Source of the DNA: Venturia oleaginea
Lineage: Eukaryota; Ascomycota; Dothideomycetes; Venturiales; Venturiaceae
Direction of reading: 5' to 3'
Assembly: GCA_013176395.1 (NCBI GenBank)
Contig: JABMLP010000006.1
Span: 558,001 to 622,000, forward strand
DNA: 64,000 nucleotides
Numbering within the stretch: the stretch's first letter is position 1; every line of letters starts with the position of its first letter. Of the stretch, positions 22,603 to 35,639 are shown piece after piece. The notes under the pieces are model-generated. The model worked only from the letters and a program-made list of their open reading frames with translations. It was not told the DNA's origin and searched no databases. A program made the translations under genes and the position numbers.

Positions 22603-25600
22603 ATGAGTGGCTATCTTTGGAAACACTACCTCGAAAATGATGTCGAGAGTTTCCGGCGCGTGCTGGAAACAGCAAACTATACCACCAGAGCTGGCAACCA
22701 GAAGTCCAACCTAGGCCTCGGCATCGGCAGTCCTGGAAGCTTCGGGACTTCTCCTACACTTACTGTCAAGGGCAGAAAGGAATATGAGCCTTCACCAGTC
22801 GCCAGCGGATTGCTTTTGACCAGAGCGGATTTAAACCATCGCGACTCTTCTGGCCGAACATTACTCCATCTTGCCGCATCTTCAGCTTCTGAGAACGCCT
22901 TCGATTTCGCCTCGGCATTACTGGAACATCCTTTGACGGATGTATATATTCAGGATAATGAGAATGGCTGGACTGCCCTACACAGGGCTTTATATGCGGG
23001 AAACGTGGCAATTGCACAAGCTATTATGACAAGAGATACGCAAGATGTGATGGGACACGGGTCTAGTACAGTCCACCATCATGCTGGCGGGTTGGTCAAA
23101 ATCAAGGACAAAGAAGGGAACGGACCATTTGACGTCTATGAAATGACTTTGGAAGGAGACATGACTCCCGCCAACAATCAACGACTGCACGCTGGAGATC
23201 AGTCAGACAGCGACGATGAATCAATGCCAGATCCCGCCGATGATGAATCAAAAGTCAGGCACGGTTTGGTGCCACATATTAATTTGGAAGGTGACGAGAT
23301 ATATTCATTTGGCAGCAACCAAAACGTGACGCTGGGGTTTGGCGATGAAGATGATCGCCAGCATCCTGAGCGGATTACTTTGAGGCGACCAGACCATCTC
23401 TACTTCCGCTTCTATCGTGAGCAAATGGAGGCTACTTCGTCTCTAGGACAAATATCAGAACCAAGGATAAAGTCGGAATGGGTTTCTGATCTTCCCTCCG
23501 TAATTCGGGACAGGCCAATTCGCATTCTGAATGCGCATATGTCGAAGCTCCACACTATCATTCTCACCGATGACCCAGAGTCAAACGTCTACGTTTGCGG
23601 CCATGGTCCTGGCGGGCGACTTGGTGTTGGTGACGAGACCACTCGTTATCAATACGTGTGTGTGGAGGGTGGAGCGTTGGCTCGCAAGAAAATTGTGACT
23701 GTCGCTCTTGGTCAGAACCACACACTCGCCTTGTCCGACCAAGGTGAGATATTCTCCTGGGGCAGCAATGGGTCCGGCCAGTTGGGATATGACCTCCCCA
23801 AAACATCTTCTCGCAATGAAGAGCCAGTTCAGTCCTCGCCAAGGCAGATATTTGGCCCGCTTAAGCGCGAAGCCATCATGGGAGTGGCCGCATCGCGAAT
23901 CCACTCGGTCGCGTTTACGGCCACAGCACTGTATACGTTTGGAAAAAACGAGGGTCAACTGGGCATTGTTCATTCAGAGTCGCGCTCCCTCGAAATCCAA
24001 GATACCCCACGAAACGTGGCTGCATCTAGATTCTCCTCTCCGATTGTGGCCGTATCAGCCATCGATCGTGCAACGACCGTGTTGCTTGAGAGTCATGAAG
24101 TCCAGGTCTTCTCTAATTACGGCTACACGAGATTGACTTTCCCACTGGATGGCTTCACGAATTATTTCTTGAAATCCAGCTTTCTCACCACGAAATACGA
24201 AAGCTCTCCAAACTGCATATCCAAAGTTGTTTCGAGCGGTGATACGATTTGTGCCATGTCTACGTCCGGCGAGATCTTCACAGTCAATGTCAGCTCCCCT
24301 ACTGTGTCTGCGCAGAGCAAGACCACGTCCACGACAAATCCGAATCGTATTAAGAATGCTCTCTCTCAGCCGTTGCGCATTTGGTCAAACAAGAAGACTC
24401 ATATGGCTGCTCGCGATGTCGATATTGACCAGAATGGAGCTATCATCGTTGTGACCCAAGCCGGCAGTGTTTGGCGAAGAGTGAAGCGCGCAAAGATAAA
24501 AAATGAAAATATAGCTGGGGCCAAAGAGGTCAAGGCCAAGGATCATAAATACTCTCGAGTTCCTGGTTTGACGAGAGTCATCGCGGTACGGGCATCCGGT
24601 TTTGGCGCATTTGCTGCAGTCCGAGAGGATTCCAAGAAGATGAAGACTGAGATGATGATCTCTCCATCAACTTTGTGGTCGGATCTCTGGCCACTTGTAC
24701 CATTCCAAACTCTCTATCCTTCAGACGATGACGCTCAATCTTTCCCGAAGCGCAACCTCATCGACTTCGTTCTCAGATCTGAAGACCCAGATGAGGATAT
24801 TGAGGCCATCATCGAGCCTCGGGACACTCCACTACTGCCGTATGATCTGTACATCTGCTCCACCACGTCTGACATCGAGATACCGGTGCACCAATTCATT
24901 TTGGCTGGCCGAAGTTGTGTGATGAGAACCGCTTTGGAAGAATTCAACGATTCCGGTAGTTTCTCCATCCCTGAGATGCTCAGCATCCGAAGGGGCAGCG
25001 ACCGCAAACTGCGTCTGGTCTTTCAAGGCTTGGATATACTCTCAACTTTCAATCTAGCCATGTATCTCTACACAGATGTGGTGGCTCCTGTGTGGCAGTC
25101 AAGGTCAAAGAAGCCGCAGATGGCCTTCCGTTATCGACAAACTCGCATGGAGATTTTGAAAGTTGCGAACCGTCTGGAGCTCACACACCTCGAATCATCA
25201 CTGAAGCGCATTGTACCAACAACTCCTAAATTGAACAAAGATATGGAGCTTGCGTACAAAGATTCAGCATTCTTTGAGACAGCAGACATCATAGTCGAGC
25301 TGGCTGACGATGAGGAGGAATGGGTTCATGGTGCGTTGATATGCCAGCGTTGCCCTTTCTTTGAGGGTCTGTTCAAAGGCCGTGCTGCTGGCGGCTGGTT
25401 GGCTCAGCGCCGAGAAGAGTTGGTTGATGATGACGACGCTGTCAAGGTCGACCTGAGCCATGTGCAGCCCTCGATATTCCAAATGGTTTTACGACACATC
25501 TACGCCGACACGGGCGTTGAACTGTTCGATGACCTAGTCTCTGATGATATAGATGCATTCTTGGATACTGTAATAGAAGTCATGGGCGTAGCCAACGAGT

Positions 25601-27470
25601 TGATGCTAGATCGTCTTTCAGAGATCTGTCAAAAGGTGGTCGGTGAACATGGTATGTCTGTTGAAGAAGATCTGTCAGATGCAGCCACTAATTGTACTAG
25701 TCACTTTCCGCAACGTTTGCCAGCTGCTCAATGCAATCGCGCCATGCTCAGTCACGAATTTCAAGGACAAGGCTCTGGAATATATATGCTTCAATCTAGA
25801 GGCTGTATTGCGCCACGGGTGAGAAGCGACATCTATACTGCTCAAATGGACATGCTAACATATGCCACAGGCATCTCGAAGAGCTTGATGAAGAGGTTCT
25901 CTCTGAGCTTGATGAAACTTCTCAGCGGCTTCAGCAGAACTGCTCCGTCTTTGCGCGAAGTGGAAGGGCAGAGGAGCTTTTGGCCGAGCGTTATCCCGAC
26001 CTTGAGAAACGCATTGCTCTAGAAAGGCAGTCCAAGATTGATTCAATACTGCTCTTAAACAAGTACGGCGATACTGGGCCTCGAGCGCCTGCCTCCTACA
26101 GAGCTGGTAGCTTTCATGAAATGTCGTCCGAAACGCCTCTACAGCATAAGACCAAGCGGAGGCTATCCAAAGATGTGAACGCTGGTTCTCCAAGTCCTGC
26201 AACAAGTCCGATCCTCAAGAGCAAACGATCTGCCCATGACCTTATCTTCGATATGGATGAGGAAGATGAGGAAGATCTACCGCCTCTTTTTTCACTGACG
26301 GAACGTTTGCGAGAGGCTGCATCACCCAATACCATATCGTCACCTACTTCTGTTCCATTTCAAAATGAGAAAAGTCCGTTCTCAAACAGAATCGCACCCT
26401 CCCATGGTACCCCATTGTCCTTTCAAAGAGCTTCGGCTGACGCAATACCTTCACCGAAAGACCTAGTCAGACCTTGGGGCGCAACGCCCTTGCCTTCATC
26501 GAAGCTCAACATTAAGGAAGTCATTGAACAAGCTTCGTCATCGCGGACATCCACGCTTTCCATTGGCTTGTCAGCGAAAGCTACCGCGGAGCCGAAAACT
26601 TCGGGATCTTTCACTGGCAAATTGTCCCAAAAAGAGCGTAAAAGAATGATGCAGGCACAATTGCAGGGAGATAGCAGTCCGCTGCTGGCACCCGAACCAG
26701 CACATGCATCTCCAAGCCCAGTTTCGCCGTGGCAAATGTCTGGGGCTAAGCAAAGATCTGCGTCTAGGACGAGTTCAGAGCCCATGCTTGCACCGGGATT
26801 GGCTTCTGCGGCTCGAACCCCACAACTTACGATGCGGCAAACGATCGCCAATCCCAGTACAAGCTCGAAGCAAAATACTTTAATGACGTCCGCATCCCCA
26901 GCTACTCAATCACGAAGTGTGTCGACTCGTCAACTTACACCTTCTCCACAGTCTACGCCAAAGGCGAAACAACGGCAAGGCTCATCGAGCTCCAAGACTC
27001 CTGTTAACAGGCCAGCCACCGACGTCCCTGGCTTTGCTATCTCAGATAAGCCAGTGCCTATTCAATCGGTTCGCCACGAGCCACAACGGACCAAAGAATT
27101 GTCTCTGGACCAGCGAAGCATCCTAGACATCCTCTCTGAACAAGCCATCGAAAAGACAGCCATCAAAGACTTTGCAGCGAAGCGCAGTCTACAGGAGATT
27201 CAACAGGAGCAGGAATTTCAGGAGTGGTGGGAGAAAGAAAGTGCGAGGGTTATTGAGGAGGAGCAAGCTGCTGCTGTAAAGGGAAAACGGGATACTGGTA
27301 CAAGTCGAGGACGTGGTAGGAAGAGAGGGAGAGGTGGCAAAGCGGAAAGCAAGATGAAAGAGAAAGGGGAGCCTGCTGACTCACAGGCGAAGAAAGCCAA
27401 AGTGAAGGTCGGGCCTGCGGAGGCGCAAGCAAGAAAGGCCAAAGATAGGTCGGAGCCTGCGAAGGCATAG
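22603..27470 (+). CDS. ankyrin/RCC1/BTB protein, IBtk-like
   Basis: Spliced model 22603-25651, 25701-25818, 25871-27470, 1588 aa; both introns (49 and 52 nt) keep frame. Ankyrin repeats lie at about residues 80-150 (SGRTLLHLAASSASENAFDF, NGWTALHRALYAGNVAIAQA). RCC1-type beta-propeller repeats lie at about 225-470 (EIYSFGSNQNVTLGFGDED, VYVCGHGPGGRLGVGDE, GEIFSWGSNGSGQLGYD). Two BTB/POZ domains lie at about 747-860 and 887-1010 (DLYICSTTSDIEIPVHQFIL; ADIIVELADDEEEWVHGALI), followed by a BACK-like helical part and a long disordered Ser/Pro tail ending in Lys/Ala-rich repeats. This order matches the inhibitor-of-Bruton-kinase (IBtk) family, which act as CUL3 ubiquitin-ligase adaptors in animals. 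A CUL3 adaptor role here is inference. An RG-rich basic motif (GRGRKRGRGGK) sits near the end. Confidence 0.87.
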
Positions 27471-27511
27471 GCTTCCTGATGGGCATCGAGGTGTTTACAT
27501 AATAGAGTATA

Positions 27512-29358
27512 ACGTATTCGATCACCCAACCCGTCAGATCACCCAACTGGTCAAAATTTCTTGGCACAACCATCTTATATTACGACTCTTCAATTTCATC
27601 GCTATTAACAATAGATTCTAAGTCCGTCGTGCTGCTATCTGATTCAGAAGATATCTCGATATCTTTTTTACAAGTTCGCGCATTATGCCCAGTTGCGCCG
27701 CAGTTCCCACAGCGCCGTTGAGGTGGTTGGGCTGTTTCTTGATCACCACTACCACGAGCCTTCTTCCATTCCTGAGGCGCTACAGACGCCTCAGCAGCTA
27801 CCTGCGCTGCTACAGTCCCATACTCTATAGTACCACCTTGCTGGATCCACTTCCTTTTGCGCGATTTTCGCTTCGTCATTACTGCCAATTGCTCTTCAAG
27901 CTCGCGGTTGCGCGCAACAAGTAGAGCGTTTTGGTGTAGCATCAATTCAGCGCCCTTGACAAGCTGGGAAAAGCCTGCCTGGGCAGTAACTGGTGACCGA
28001 GTAAAAGACTCGCTTACGAGCTTGGATTGGGATCCAAATTCATGAGTATTGCTTGGAGTCTTTGACTGCCACGGCGTTTCTGGGAGACGGGGTTCTGGCG
28101 GGGTACGTAGCCGTACTTCAAGGCGATCCAACACCACCTGCGCGTCGATAGGGACCAGCCCTACTGCCTCAAAGGCCTTTTGACAGTTCTCTTTTGTAAA
28201 CACGTCGAAAAACGCGTCTTTGAAGGCAGGGAGAAAGCCTTCCTTGTTGATATGGTAGACGCGTCGGCGTGCCAAGTCCCGGACGCGTTGGGAGTACTTG
28301 CGCTTCAACGGCGAGAAGCAGACCACATAAGGGGCTGGAGTATATGCGACGAGTGCGATGGCATGCAGAGGGTTATAATCTTATTTTCGAGGCAGTAGTC
28401 CTTGAAATCCTGGCTGAGATGGCTCTCACGGCCGTCCAAAATAAGCAGCCTATACACCCCGACCTGCCGCGCCTTTGTATGCGCGTCGAAGTGCTTCAAC
28501 CACTCAAGACCCAGCGCGTTGTTTGTCCAGCCGTTCTCAGAGACTGAAAGCTTCCAATTGCGCGGTATATCTGCCTCCTCATACCACGTAGAGATGTGAA
28601 CTCGTCCTTAGTAGATAATGGATGGCGGGGTCGCATACCCAGCTGCGCAAATGCTCTGAATAACCGTAACCCATTCGCGATCGCCCGTCTGAATGAGTTC
28701 AGGCCTTGTACGTCTCTCAGAGGCTGTAACGAGCTTCATTGACCCAATAATACCCATCTGGAAGCCAATCTCGTCAAAGTTGTGCGTATCCTCGTCGTGG
28801 ATGCCGTACTTTGCCTTGGTGTCTGCACCGAGCTTGAACCACGCGCCAATAATCTCTGGATCTTCCTGTAGTATCCTCTGCCTATCCTTGGCTCGATTGA
28901 AGGCTGTCTTGAGCTCATCTGAGCGCTTTACGAACCTCTCAGCCCACTTTTGCCTACTGGCTCTCCACCGCGTATACCCAACAGTTTATCCGCCATATCT
29001 GCCACCTCACACAGCCGGGGCGCAAATCCTCGCGAATCGAGGTCGAGGATATATCGGACAAGCGTTTGCTCTTCGGTAAGGGTAAGTTTCCGACCGTTTG
29101 GTGGTCTTTCGAGGATAAATGGGACTCCTCTGACGCGATTGGAGAGGGTTTGTTGTTTAACGTTGAAGGCGCTCGCAGCAGCCCGTTGGCTTCGGAGTTG
29201 GCCGGTATTCAAAGCTTGGATTGCAAGCTGAATTCTCCCTTCGTGTTGGAGTAGTAACTCATTACGTTATTGAGACATAGTAGAATAAGAAGAGTAGTTG
29301 GGGTCTTGGCAAATTTTGACCGCTTGGGTGATCTGACGGGTTGGGTGATCGAATACGT
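27512..29358 (-). mobile_element. mosaic Fot1/pogo-type transposon, copy 3
   Basis: Element of 1847 bp flanked by TA at 27510-27511 and 29359-29360. Its terminal repeats differ from copies 1, 2 and 4: they read ACGTATTCGATCACCCAACC and contain units of the form GATCACCCAACYSGTCA twice. From about 27590 to 29060 the body is nearly the same as the other copies, but from 29060 to the right end it is a different sequence encoding a different N terminus. The element therefore looks like a recombinant between two pogo families. Confidence 0.9.
27580..29275 (-). pseudogene. chimeric pogo/Fot1 transposase, several disruptions
   Basis: The C-terminal two thirds match the other copies: LILDGRESHLS, the zinc knuckle CGNCGATGHNARTC, and the full acidic tail ending DEIEES. 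The N-terminal helix-turn-helix region (MNTGQLRSQRAAASAFNVKQ and LSNRVRGVPFILERPPNGRK) is unrelated in detail to that of copies 1, 2 and 4. At least four lesions are visible: an early stop in the MSQ leader (CAATAA near 29266), a frameshift near 28950, a stop where the others have a Lys (AAA to TAA near 28610), and a small deletion near 28328 that removes part of LDVVCF, the third catalytic Asp region. Non-functional. Confidence 0.88.
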
Positions 29359-29360
29359 TA

Positions 29361-30218
29361 CCTTAGACATGATAACAAAATTAACAACCTGCCGGCGGAT
29401 GATGCAGGACAAACGCTGGCGCGTCCTTTGAATAAAAAGTCCACATGATTGCAGCCTTGTCAGAGTGAGAAGTGCTTACCGTCTACGTTCATCCCCGTCA
29501 CTCTGGTCTCATTTTGATAATAGAGATACAGCGGGCTGGCCGAACAAACAAAATCCAGTGGTGATGGCGATACCGACGAGCAAACGATGCTGCATACCCG
29601 ATCCCACACTGCCGCTTCTGATGATTTGCGCAAGGAAGAAAAGGCTCCACGGACAGGACAGGAGGTGACTTGTGCTGATCCGTGCGGGTCCTAGATGCCA
29701 CTCTTGTGTGGTCTAGACTAAACACTCAAGCCCCTATTTCTTTTTCCTGGTTGATCCGCAATTTTTATAGATGTATCGCTCTTCCTCGCTTGACTTGCTT
29801 GCATCACCAACGCTCCACCTGTCAATCATGTCAATATCCAGACGACCTCATATTTTCAATGGCCATGCCGTTTTCCGAACATGTCTCTGCGTAGAAAGAT
29901 AAAGAAGATCCTGATACCCACGACTCGGCGCGAAGAACGAATCCCCGTTACCTGGTTTTCCTTTCTGACGGATCCGTTGACTTTCACAGATGAGGATAAG
30001 TGCTGTGTAAGCGAGGATCACCAAGTCCTTTTCCCGTCCCACTATGCATCTTAAGCACATGTGCGTGGCGTTGCCATCGCCATCGTTATCTATCTATCCT
30101 GCTTGTGGGGGATTGGAAGCATTATTAGGGGCCGTAAAGAGCTGAGGCGTTCCTGTCCAGCCTTCGTAGATTCAGACATATACCTTGCCTTCTGTTGAGA
30201 AGTGCATCTTGCAATGTG
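29361..30218. other. intergenic
   Basis: No supported gene, RNA or repeat between the mosaic transposon and the rhodopsin-domain gene. Only short frames on both strands. Confidence 0.45.
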
Positions 30219-31500
30219 ATGGCTCCGTCTTTTGCTGTCCGCTTTGCGAGGGAGACGTGGGTATTGTATGCTTTGGGTTGTTTGGCGGTTGTGTTGCGAT
30301 TGTATGTCAACCTGTTCAACAGCGCGGATTGATGGAATTGCTTGCTAATAGCTGAACAGTATCGCGCGTATACGGCGACTTACGGCCACTGGTCTTCAAT
30401 TTGACGATGCTCTTATGGCTCTTGCTCTTTTTTGGTACACGGTACTATGTATCAGCTTGAATGAAGTCGCATCGGGAGGAGGCAGCAACCTCATGTCGGC
30501 TGCCGACATTGCTGCCATGACGCCTGCCATTCACAAGGAGAGAGTTCGGGGATCAAAATGGGTGTTTGTATCAGAACATGCTATGATCCTCACCATCTGG
30601 ACTCTTAAATTCTGCATGCTCATAATCTATGGTCGAATAACGTATGCCAGCCCTCGCACGCCCTTTTTCCCATGCTAAGCAACCACAAGTGACGGCCTCA
30701 GCCAATACCGTCTCGTAAAGTATTCGGCAATCTATACCGTTCTCTGCTTCATCGGCACAGAACTCGCCCTCTTCTTCGCCTGCCGACCATTGGCTCTTTA
30801 CTTCGCCGTTCCGACCCCAAACTACCAATGCTCCTCCTACCAACACTATGAGATCGCCCAAGGCGCCCTCTCCACCACCTCTGACATCTTAATCCTCGTC
30901 GTCGCAATGCCTATTCTCATAGCTGTCCGCCTGCCCAGACGCCAAAAAATCATACTCCTCTTTCTCTTCGGACTCGGACTCTTCGTCATTGTCTCCGCTA
31001 TACTCACGAAAGTCTACTGTCTCGTTCCATCCTTGATAAGCTACGAATACATGAATTGGTACTTTCGCGAAGCCACCATCGCCTTGTTAGTCACGAATAT
31101 ACCGCTCATCTGGAGTTTGGTACGAGATCTTTTCCCAGGATTGAAGAGGTGGATCAATGATTCAATGGGGGACTACGAATCGCACACCTGGCCCTGGACT
31201 ACGAGCTCGGCTCGGCGAACGAGCCTGTCGAGGGAGCTGGCGCTGCAGGATGTGGCGGATAGTACGACGACTACTTCTTCAGGGAGTAGGGAAAATATTA
31301 TACCTACCATTAACCTCCCACGAGCCGATGATTTGGAGAAGGTAGGGAATGGCATGATTATTGTTCAGAACGATGTTGTTCTTGAAGTTGAAAATGCGAG
31401 AGGGAGTCGTTGGGATTATCCTGTTTGGGACTGGGCTGGCAATGAGAATCATGCTTCTGCCACTGAAATTGCTGCCGGCCATATCGGTGTGGCTAAGTGA
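30219..31500 (+). CDS. fungal rhodopsin-domain integral membrane protein
   Basis: Spliced model 30219-30301, 30360-30641, 30702-31500, 387 aa. Joining exon 1 to exon 2 yields LYALGCLAVVLRFIARIRRL then GLQFDDALM, the hallmark N-terminal pattern of the large fungal rhodopsin-domain (PTH11-related, non-retinal) family. Several membrane segments follow: MALALFWYTVLCISL, the region around MILTIWTLKFCMLIIYGR, YSAIYTVLCFIGTELALFFA, LILVVAMPILIAV, ILLFLFGLGLFVIVSAILTK and TIALLVTNIPLIWSLV, then a cytosolic Ser/Thr-rich tail. Members are plasma-membrane proteins, mostly uncharacterised, and often expanded in plant-associated fungi. Intron 1 is 58 nt and intron 2 is 60 nt. No defect seen. Confidence 0.85.
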
Positions 31501-32103
31501 TTGCGACAGTCTTGTTTTTCGAGATGACGTTTTGAAAATGGTCGTCTTGGTTTGGTGCATGGGAGTTCGGTTACGATACCCATTACAACATTTCTATCAG
31601 ATGGGATATATACGCGTACCTGTACATGAGGGGATGTTGTATGAATTAGTTGCAATTCCAGAAGCCATGATTGGTGTATATAATTAATAAAAAAATTCGG
31701 TTATTCTATGTGTTTTATTCTTCGGGCGAATTCCAAGTGGGACCTCTGGAGCAGGGAAAGAGCTTGGAAATGCAGCGAGACGGCCAGCTCTCTATTCTTG
31801 ATAATACACGCCATCCTTCCGGCACATCATACAATAAAGGAAGCATCGAAACACTCCTAACAACCGATTACAATACTGGAAAGTCTTCGTATAATGGTCT
31901 TGGTTATCGATACAGGAGCTCGCAGGAGGCAAAAAGACCGTCAAACCACAAAGAGATTTTACACACAAACACCTCGGCGGCCATGCCAAACCTCCGGAAC
32001 GCCAATTTAGCAAGATCAAAAGTGTCGCTACTCGCATCACAATAATAAAACAGCCAAAATCGAGACACACGCGGGCGTCACAATAGCCAAAGGTTAAAAA
32101 GTT
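31501..32103. other. intergenic
   Basis: 3' region of the rhodopsin-domain gene up to the tRNA. AT-rich near 31675-31695. No supported ORF. Confidence 0.45.
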
Positions 32104-32194
32104 AGCCCCACGCGAGGGTCGAACTCGCAACCTTAAGATTCCTAACGCTGTATAGCTAAAAGTCTTACGCTCTAGCCAATTGAGCTAGCGGGAC
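32104..32194 (-). tRNA. tRNA-Lys (anticodon UUU), intron-containing
   Basis: On the minus strand the 91-nt sequence folds as a cloverleaf. The acceptor GTCCCGC pairs with GTGGGGC (two G-T pairs). The D arm is GCTC/GAGC, the anticodon stem TAAGA/TCTTA and the T arm GCGAG-TTCGACC-CTCGC. The anticodon loop reads CT-TTT-A followed by a 17-nt intron (about GCTATACAGCGTTAGGA) one base after the anticodon, the canonical intron position. The base after the acceptor stem is U, which is unusual as a discriminator. The only RNA gene I could identify. Confidence 0.9.
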
Positions 32195-35100
32195 GGATAT
32201 GTTCATTACTCTAACTTATTTATATATACTTAAATCATCCAAAATGTGTGGTGTATGTAGACAGGGTGGGTTTGCAAGGACATTACGACAGAGTCGGCAA
32301 TTTCCATCCCTTACTCCAATCCTCGGTTCCTTGTGCAAGAAATTCGCTTTTCAACCAATACTGTAATGATGATGGCGCATAATCATTGAAACCTTGAGGA
32401 AAGTTATCAAAATCGATCCCAAGGCTGAAGTGTGGTATTTGCAGGCTGGGCTTGTTGTTGGAAGAGACTTGCTGAAAAATGGACGGAGAAACGGCACAAC
32501 GTAAGATACGAAACGAGAGTATCAATTATGCAATGCCCCGAAATATGATGACCAAAGGCCAACACCTAAATCAAACGAAATCATGCCGAATCATACAAAG
32601 TGGACTTGGGCGAACGTTTTTATTGATGGACTCCAAGACCTACTGGGTTGGGTTTACTCTTGCGCTGCCGTTCTGCTGCCGTTCTGAGTAATACCCCTGA
32701 AGGACTTTCTGGTTGATGAAAACTTCTCTTCTCTCCTTCTAATTGTCAAACATATGGAGAGAATGTTCGATCTCAAACCGCGGAGATAGACTCATGGTGA
32801 GGATGTTCCCCAAAATATCTAGGTGTTTACCAATGTCGGTCCGTCGTAAGCCGAGGGAATGGTATGAAAAACCAGCAGCGGCCTTGACTAACTTACACCT
32901 TTGAGATTTCAACCTCACTACACTCCTCTTCTCACGCCGCTCCCTTACTCACATCGCACGCCTCTCCGCCTGAGGATGGTGATAACCAAATCCCAGTTCT
33001 GAGTTTCCGACGACAAGGACCCCACCCGACAAGGCCTTAGACCGCTGACGAGGTTAGTTCCTCCGCAAGTTCGCAATATACACTTTCATGCGAGTCAGCG
33101 AGTGCCCATTAGTGTGGGCCACTTAAATCATAACTCCTGCTAGACGAGTTCATAGAGCCGAAGCACATGGATATCGGATCATGTCCAGAAACCAGCGGCC
33201 ATCGCCATAACGCAACAGAGTTTCAACGAGCTCAAATCAAAGCAAACATTGGTAGTGGACCATTATTTACGCAACCAATAGAAAATGAGAGGAAGACTCT
33301 GGGCTGGAAATTGAATGAATGCTTTCCGCTGGAGATGGATATGGATTACACTCTGGCAAAATCGTTCCTTCAAGTCGCTTGGAGTTTAACGAAATCGATA
33401 TCAAGTCAGCAGAGCTCAAGCTTTGAAGATAAATTCGTGTTTCCTGTAGACTCGGACACGGAAATGGCGAGGCCACTGTGGGATGTACTTCTTCCTTCTG
33501 GGCGCCTACGATCGCTTGAATGGCAACTCTTCGTTGATGCCGCTGTTTCTCTAAGCTACAATCTTCAGGTCTACACTTGCAGATCTGATCAAAGATCCGG
33601 TGAGCCCTGAAGATAAACTAGTATGGTACGAACAAGGTACTGAGTGCCCAACACAGCAAGGCCCCTGTTTGACAACGCGATGAAGAATCTGGAAGCTGAA
33701 GAGCCTCTCACCTTTGACAATGTGGAATAAGCGGTAAAGGTTGATGGATCGTGGTTCAGCTCAACTCCAATTGTCCAATTTGCAATGTGGATACTAGAAG
33801 ACGCCCTGCAAATTCGAGAAAGAAGCAGGCATTGCTGCACCTGCATCAATGCAACTATTCCTTCTCTTCATCGCCGGAACGATTTCGCGCACCCATCTCC
33901 CGCTACCGTTCCGCCTTCTCACATATCCGCTCACGGCGATCCTTTCGCAGAAGATGAATATGGTAGAATGGACCACCAACATGCATGCCCACGGCTTTAC
34001 AGGCCCATGCATTGGAGTATTCACTGGCTTGGGGTACCCTTATCCTAAGCCGATGAAATCCCAATGTCCCAACTGTCGCTAGAATAAGGGCTCTAACCGC
34101 AAATGCGTCTTCCCACAGCTCGGCGCAGCCAAATGAAATCAATGCAAAAAGCTGAATCTGGACTGCCTGTTAACCTGGGTCTGGATTGATATTTGCGACA
34201 CCCTAAATCACCCACAAAAATGTCACGTTTCTCTCAAGTTCCCCGGGTATGGGACGCGCAAAGCTAGTGCCCAAATCGATCAACCCCAGGTCCTATTCTA
34301 CATTCGCTTATATACCAACTACAACGCCGGCGTCCGCGGCTGGAGTCCATCTGGGTTCGGCCAATCTGGCTACAGTCATCGATTATGATGAGAACGATGA
34401 TGTGGTGGATGTGGTGAAAGAGCGAGAAGGTAATCAAGGAGACAGCTGTCATGCCTCTTTCCAACACCACTCCCGAGGCGTTCATCGCGAACCTCTTCCT
34501 CTCGAATGTCGTGAAACACAATGTTTTACAGGATTGTTAGATAATTCTCGCTTCTATCGTATTATGATACTAACCTGTTGCCAATAGTCCTCTACATTCC
34601 ATCATGATCAGGCCTCTTAACAGTCCGCGGCGCGAACGATTAAGGCTAAGGAGAGTAGGCGAGAACACTTTCAATAGGCGGATAGGTGGATAGATAGAGC
34701 TGACCCGCCCGTCGAGTCCTAATTAGGAGTGGCGTAGTTACTTCGCTACCGAATGACTACAATCTATCCGCCGTCGGATCTCTAATCCGAAGGGCGAGAT
34801 AGGCGGAGGTCGAGTAAGAGGAAGTCTGAAGACCAGCTGGCATCCGTCAGCCTCGGTCGGGTAAAACTAGGCATTGAGAGGCCTGATCATGACCTCCTTA
34901 CAGCAAGCCCTGGATCATGATGATTTACTTGTCTTCGGGAGTAAGTGAAAAGGACAAGGCTTGGGATATTTAGTAAGTGAAGAATCATAGGTCGCAAGCA
35001 CTGAAGAAGTTGCCCCTGCTTCCAAACGGGGCAGAGGAAGTCAAGTTGCTGGATGGGTCGAATGAGGGACACAAGAAGTTTCTCAAAGCGAAGATTGAGG

Positions 35101-35639
35101 GCAAGCTCTCGGGTCAGAAGATGAAGGGCGCGACGGAAGATGGCAAGAATGCTCGCGCGTCTTCCGCCAGAGGAAGAATGATCGACAAGACCTTGAAGGC
35201 GTGGGTCAAAAAGATGAATACGAAAATTGAGGGAGAATGCCATCTACCATGCCGCCGACCCGAGTCGTCGACCCAACAATCGCTACGACCATTAGAACGC
35301 ACATCAAGGATATCGAAGCTGGAGATTACAACGAGTCCCTCCTCCTCTTTCCAATCTCCAACATGGAAGGCGATGGCGGCGGCAGCCAATACTCCATGCT
35401 ACTACTATTCCATATCCAGCGGCTAAGATGTTCCATAACGACAGAACTGCAAAAAATATCAACAGGAAGTACGCAAACATCATGGCTCAACAGCTCACAA
35501 GTCACAGCTCATATTGATCTCAAATCATCAGAAGCCCAAGGTATTGGGATACCGGTATAAACCAAGTATGCTGGTACAAAGAGTGACCCCAGGGCTCTAG
35601 CATTTATAGCATGCCTCCTTGAAAGTTTGATGCTGTGAA
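32195..35639. other. gene-poor tract
   Basis: About 3.4 kb with no complete gene. Medium-size frames exist (for example 33167-33610 plus, 33849-34082 plus, 34977-35426 plus), but none has a recognised domain, splice structure or clean boundary. The last has Lys-rich sequence (MKNHRSQALKKLPLLPNG) and could be a fragment. It probably contains decayed coding DNA. Confidence 0.4.

Noticed and set aside
33167..33610. 147-aa plus-strand frame in the gene-poor tract
   Set aside because: No recognisable motif, no splice partner and a stop soon after; kept only as possible decayed DNA.
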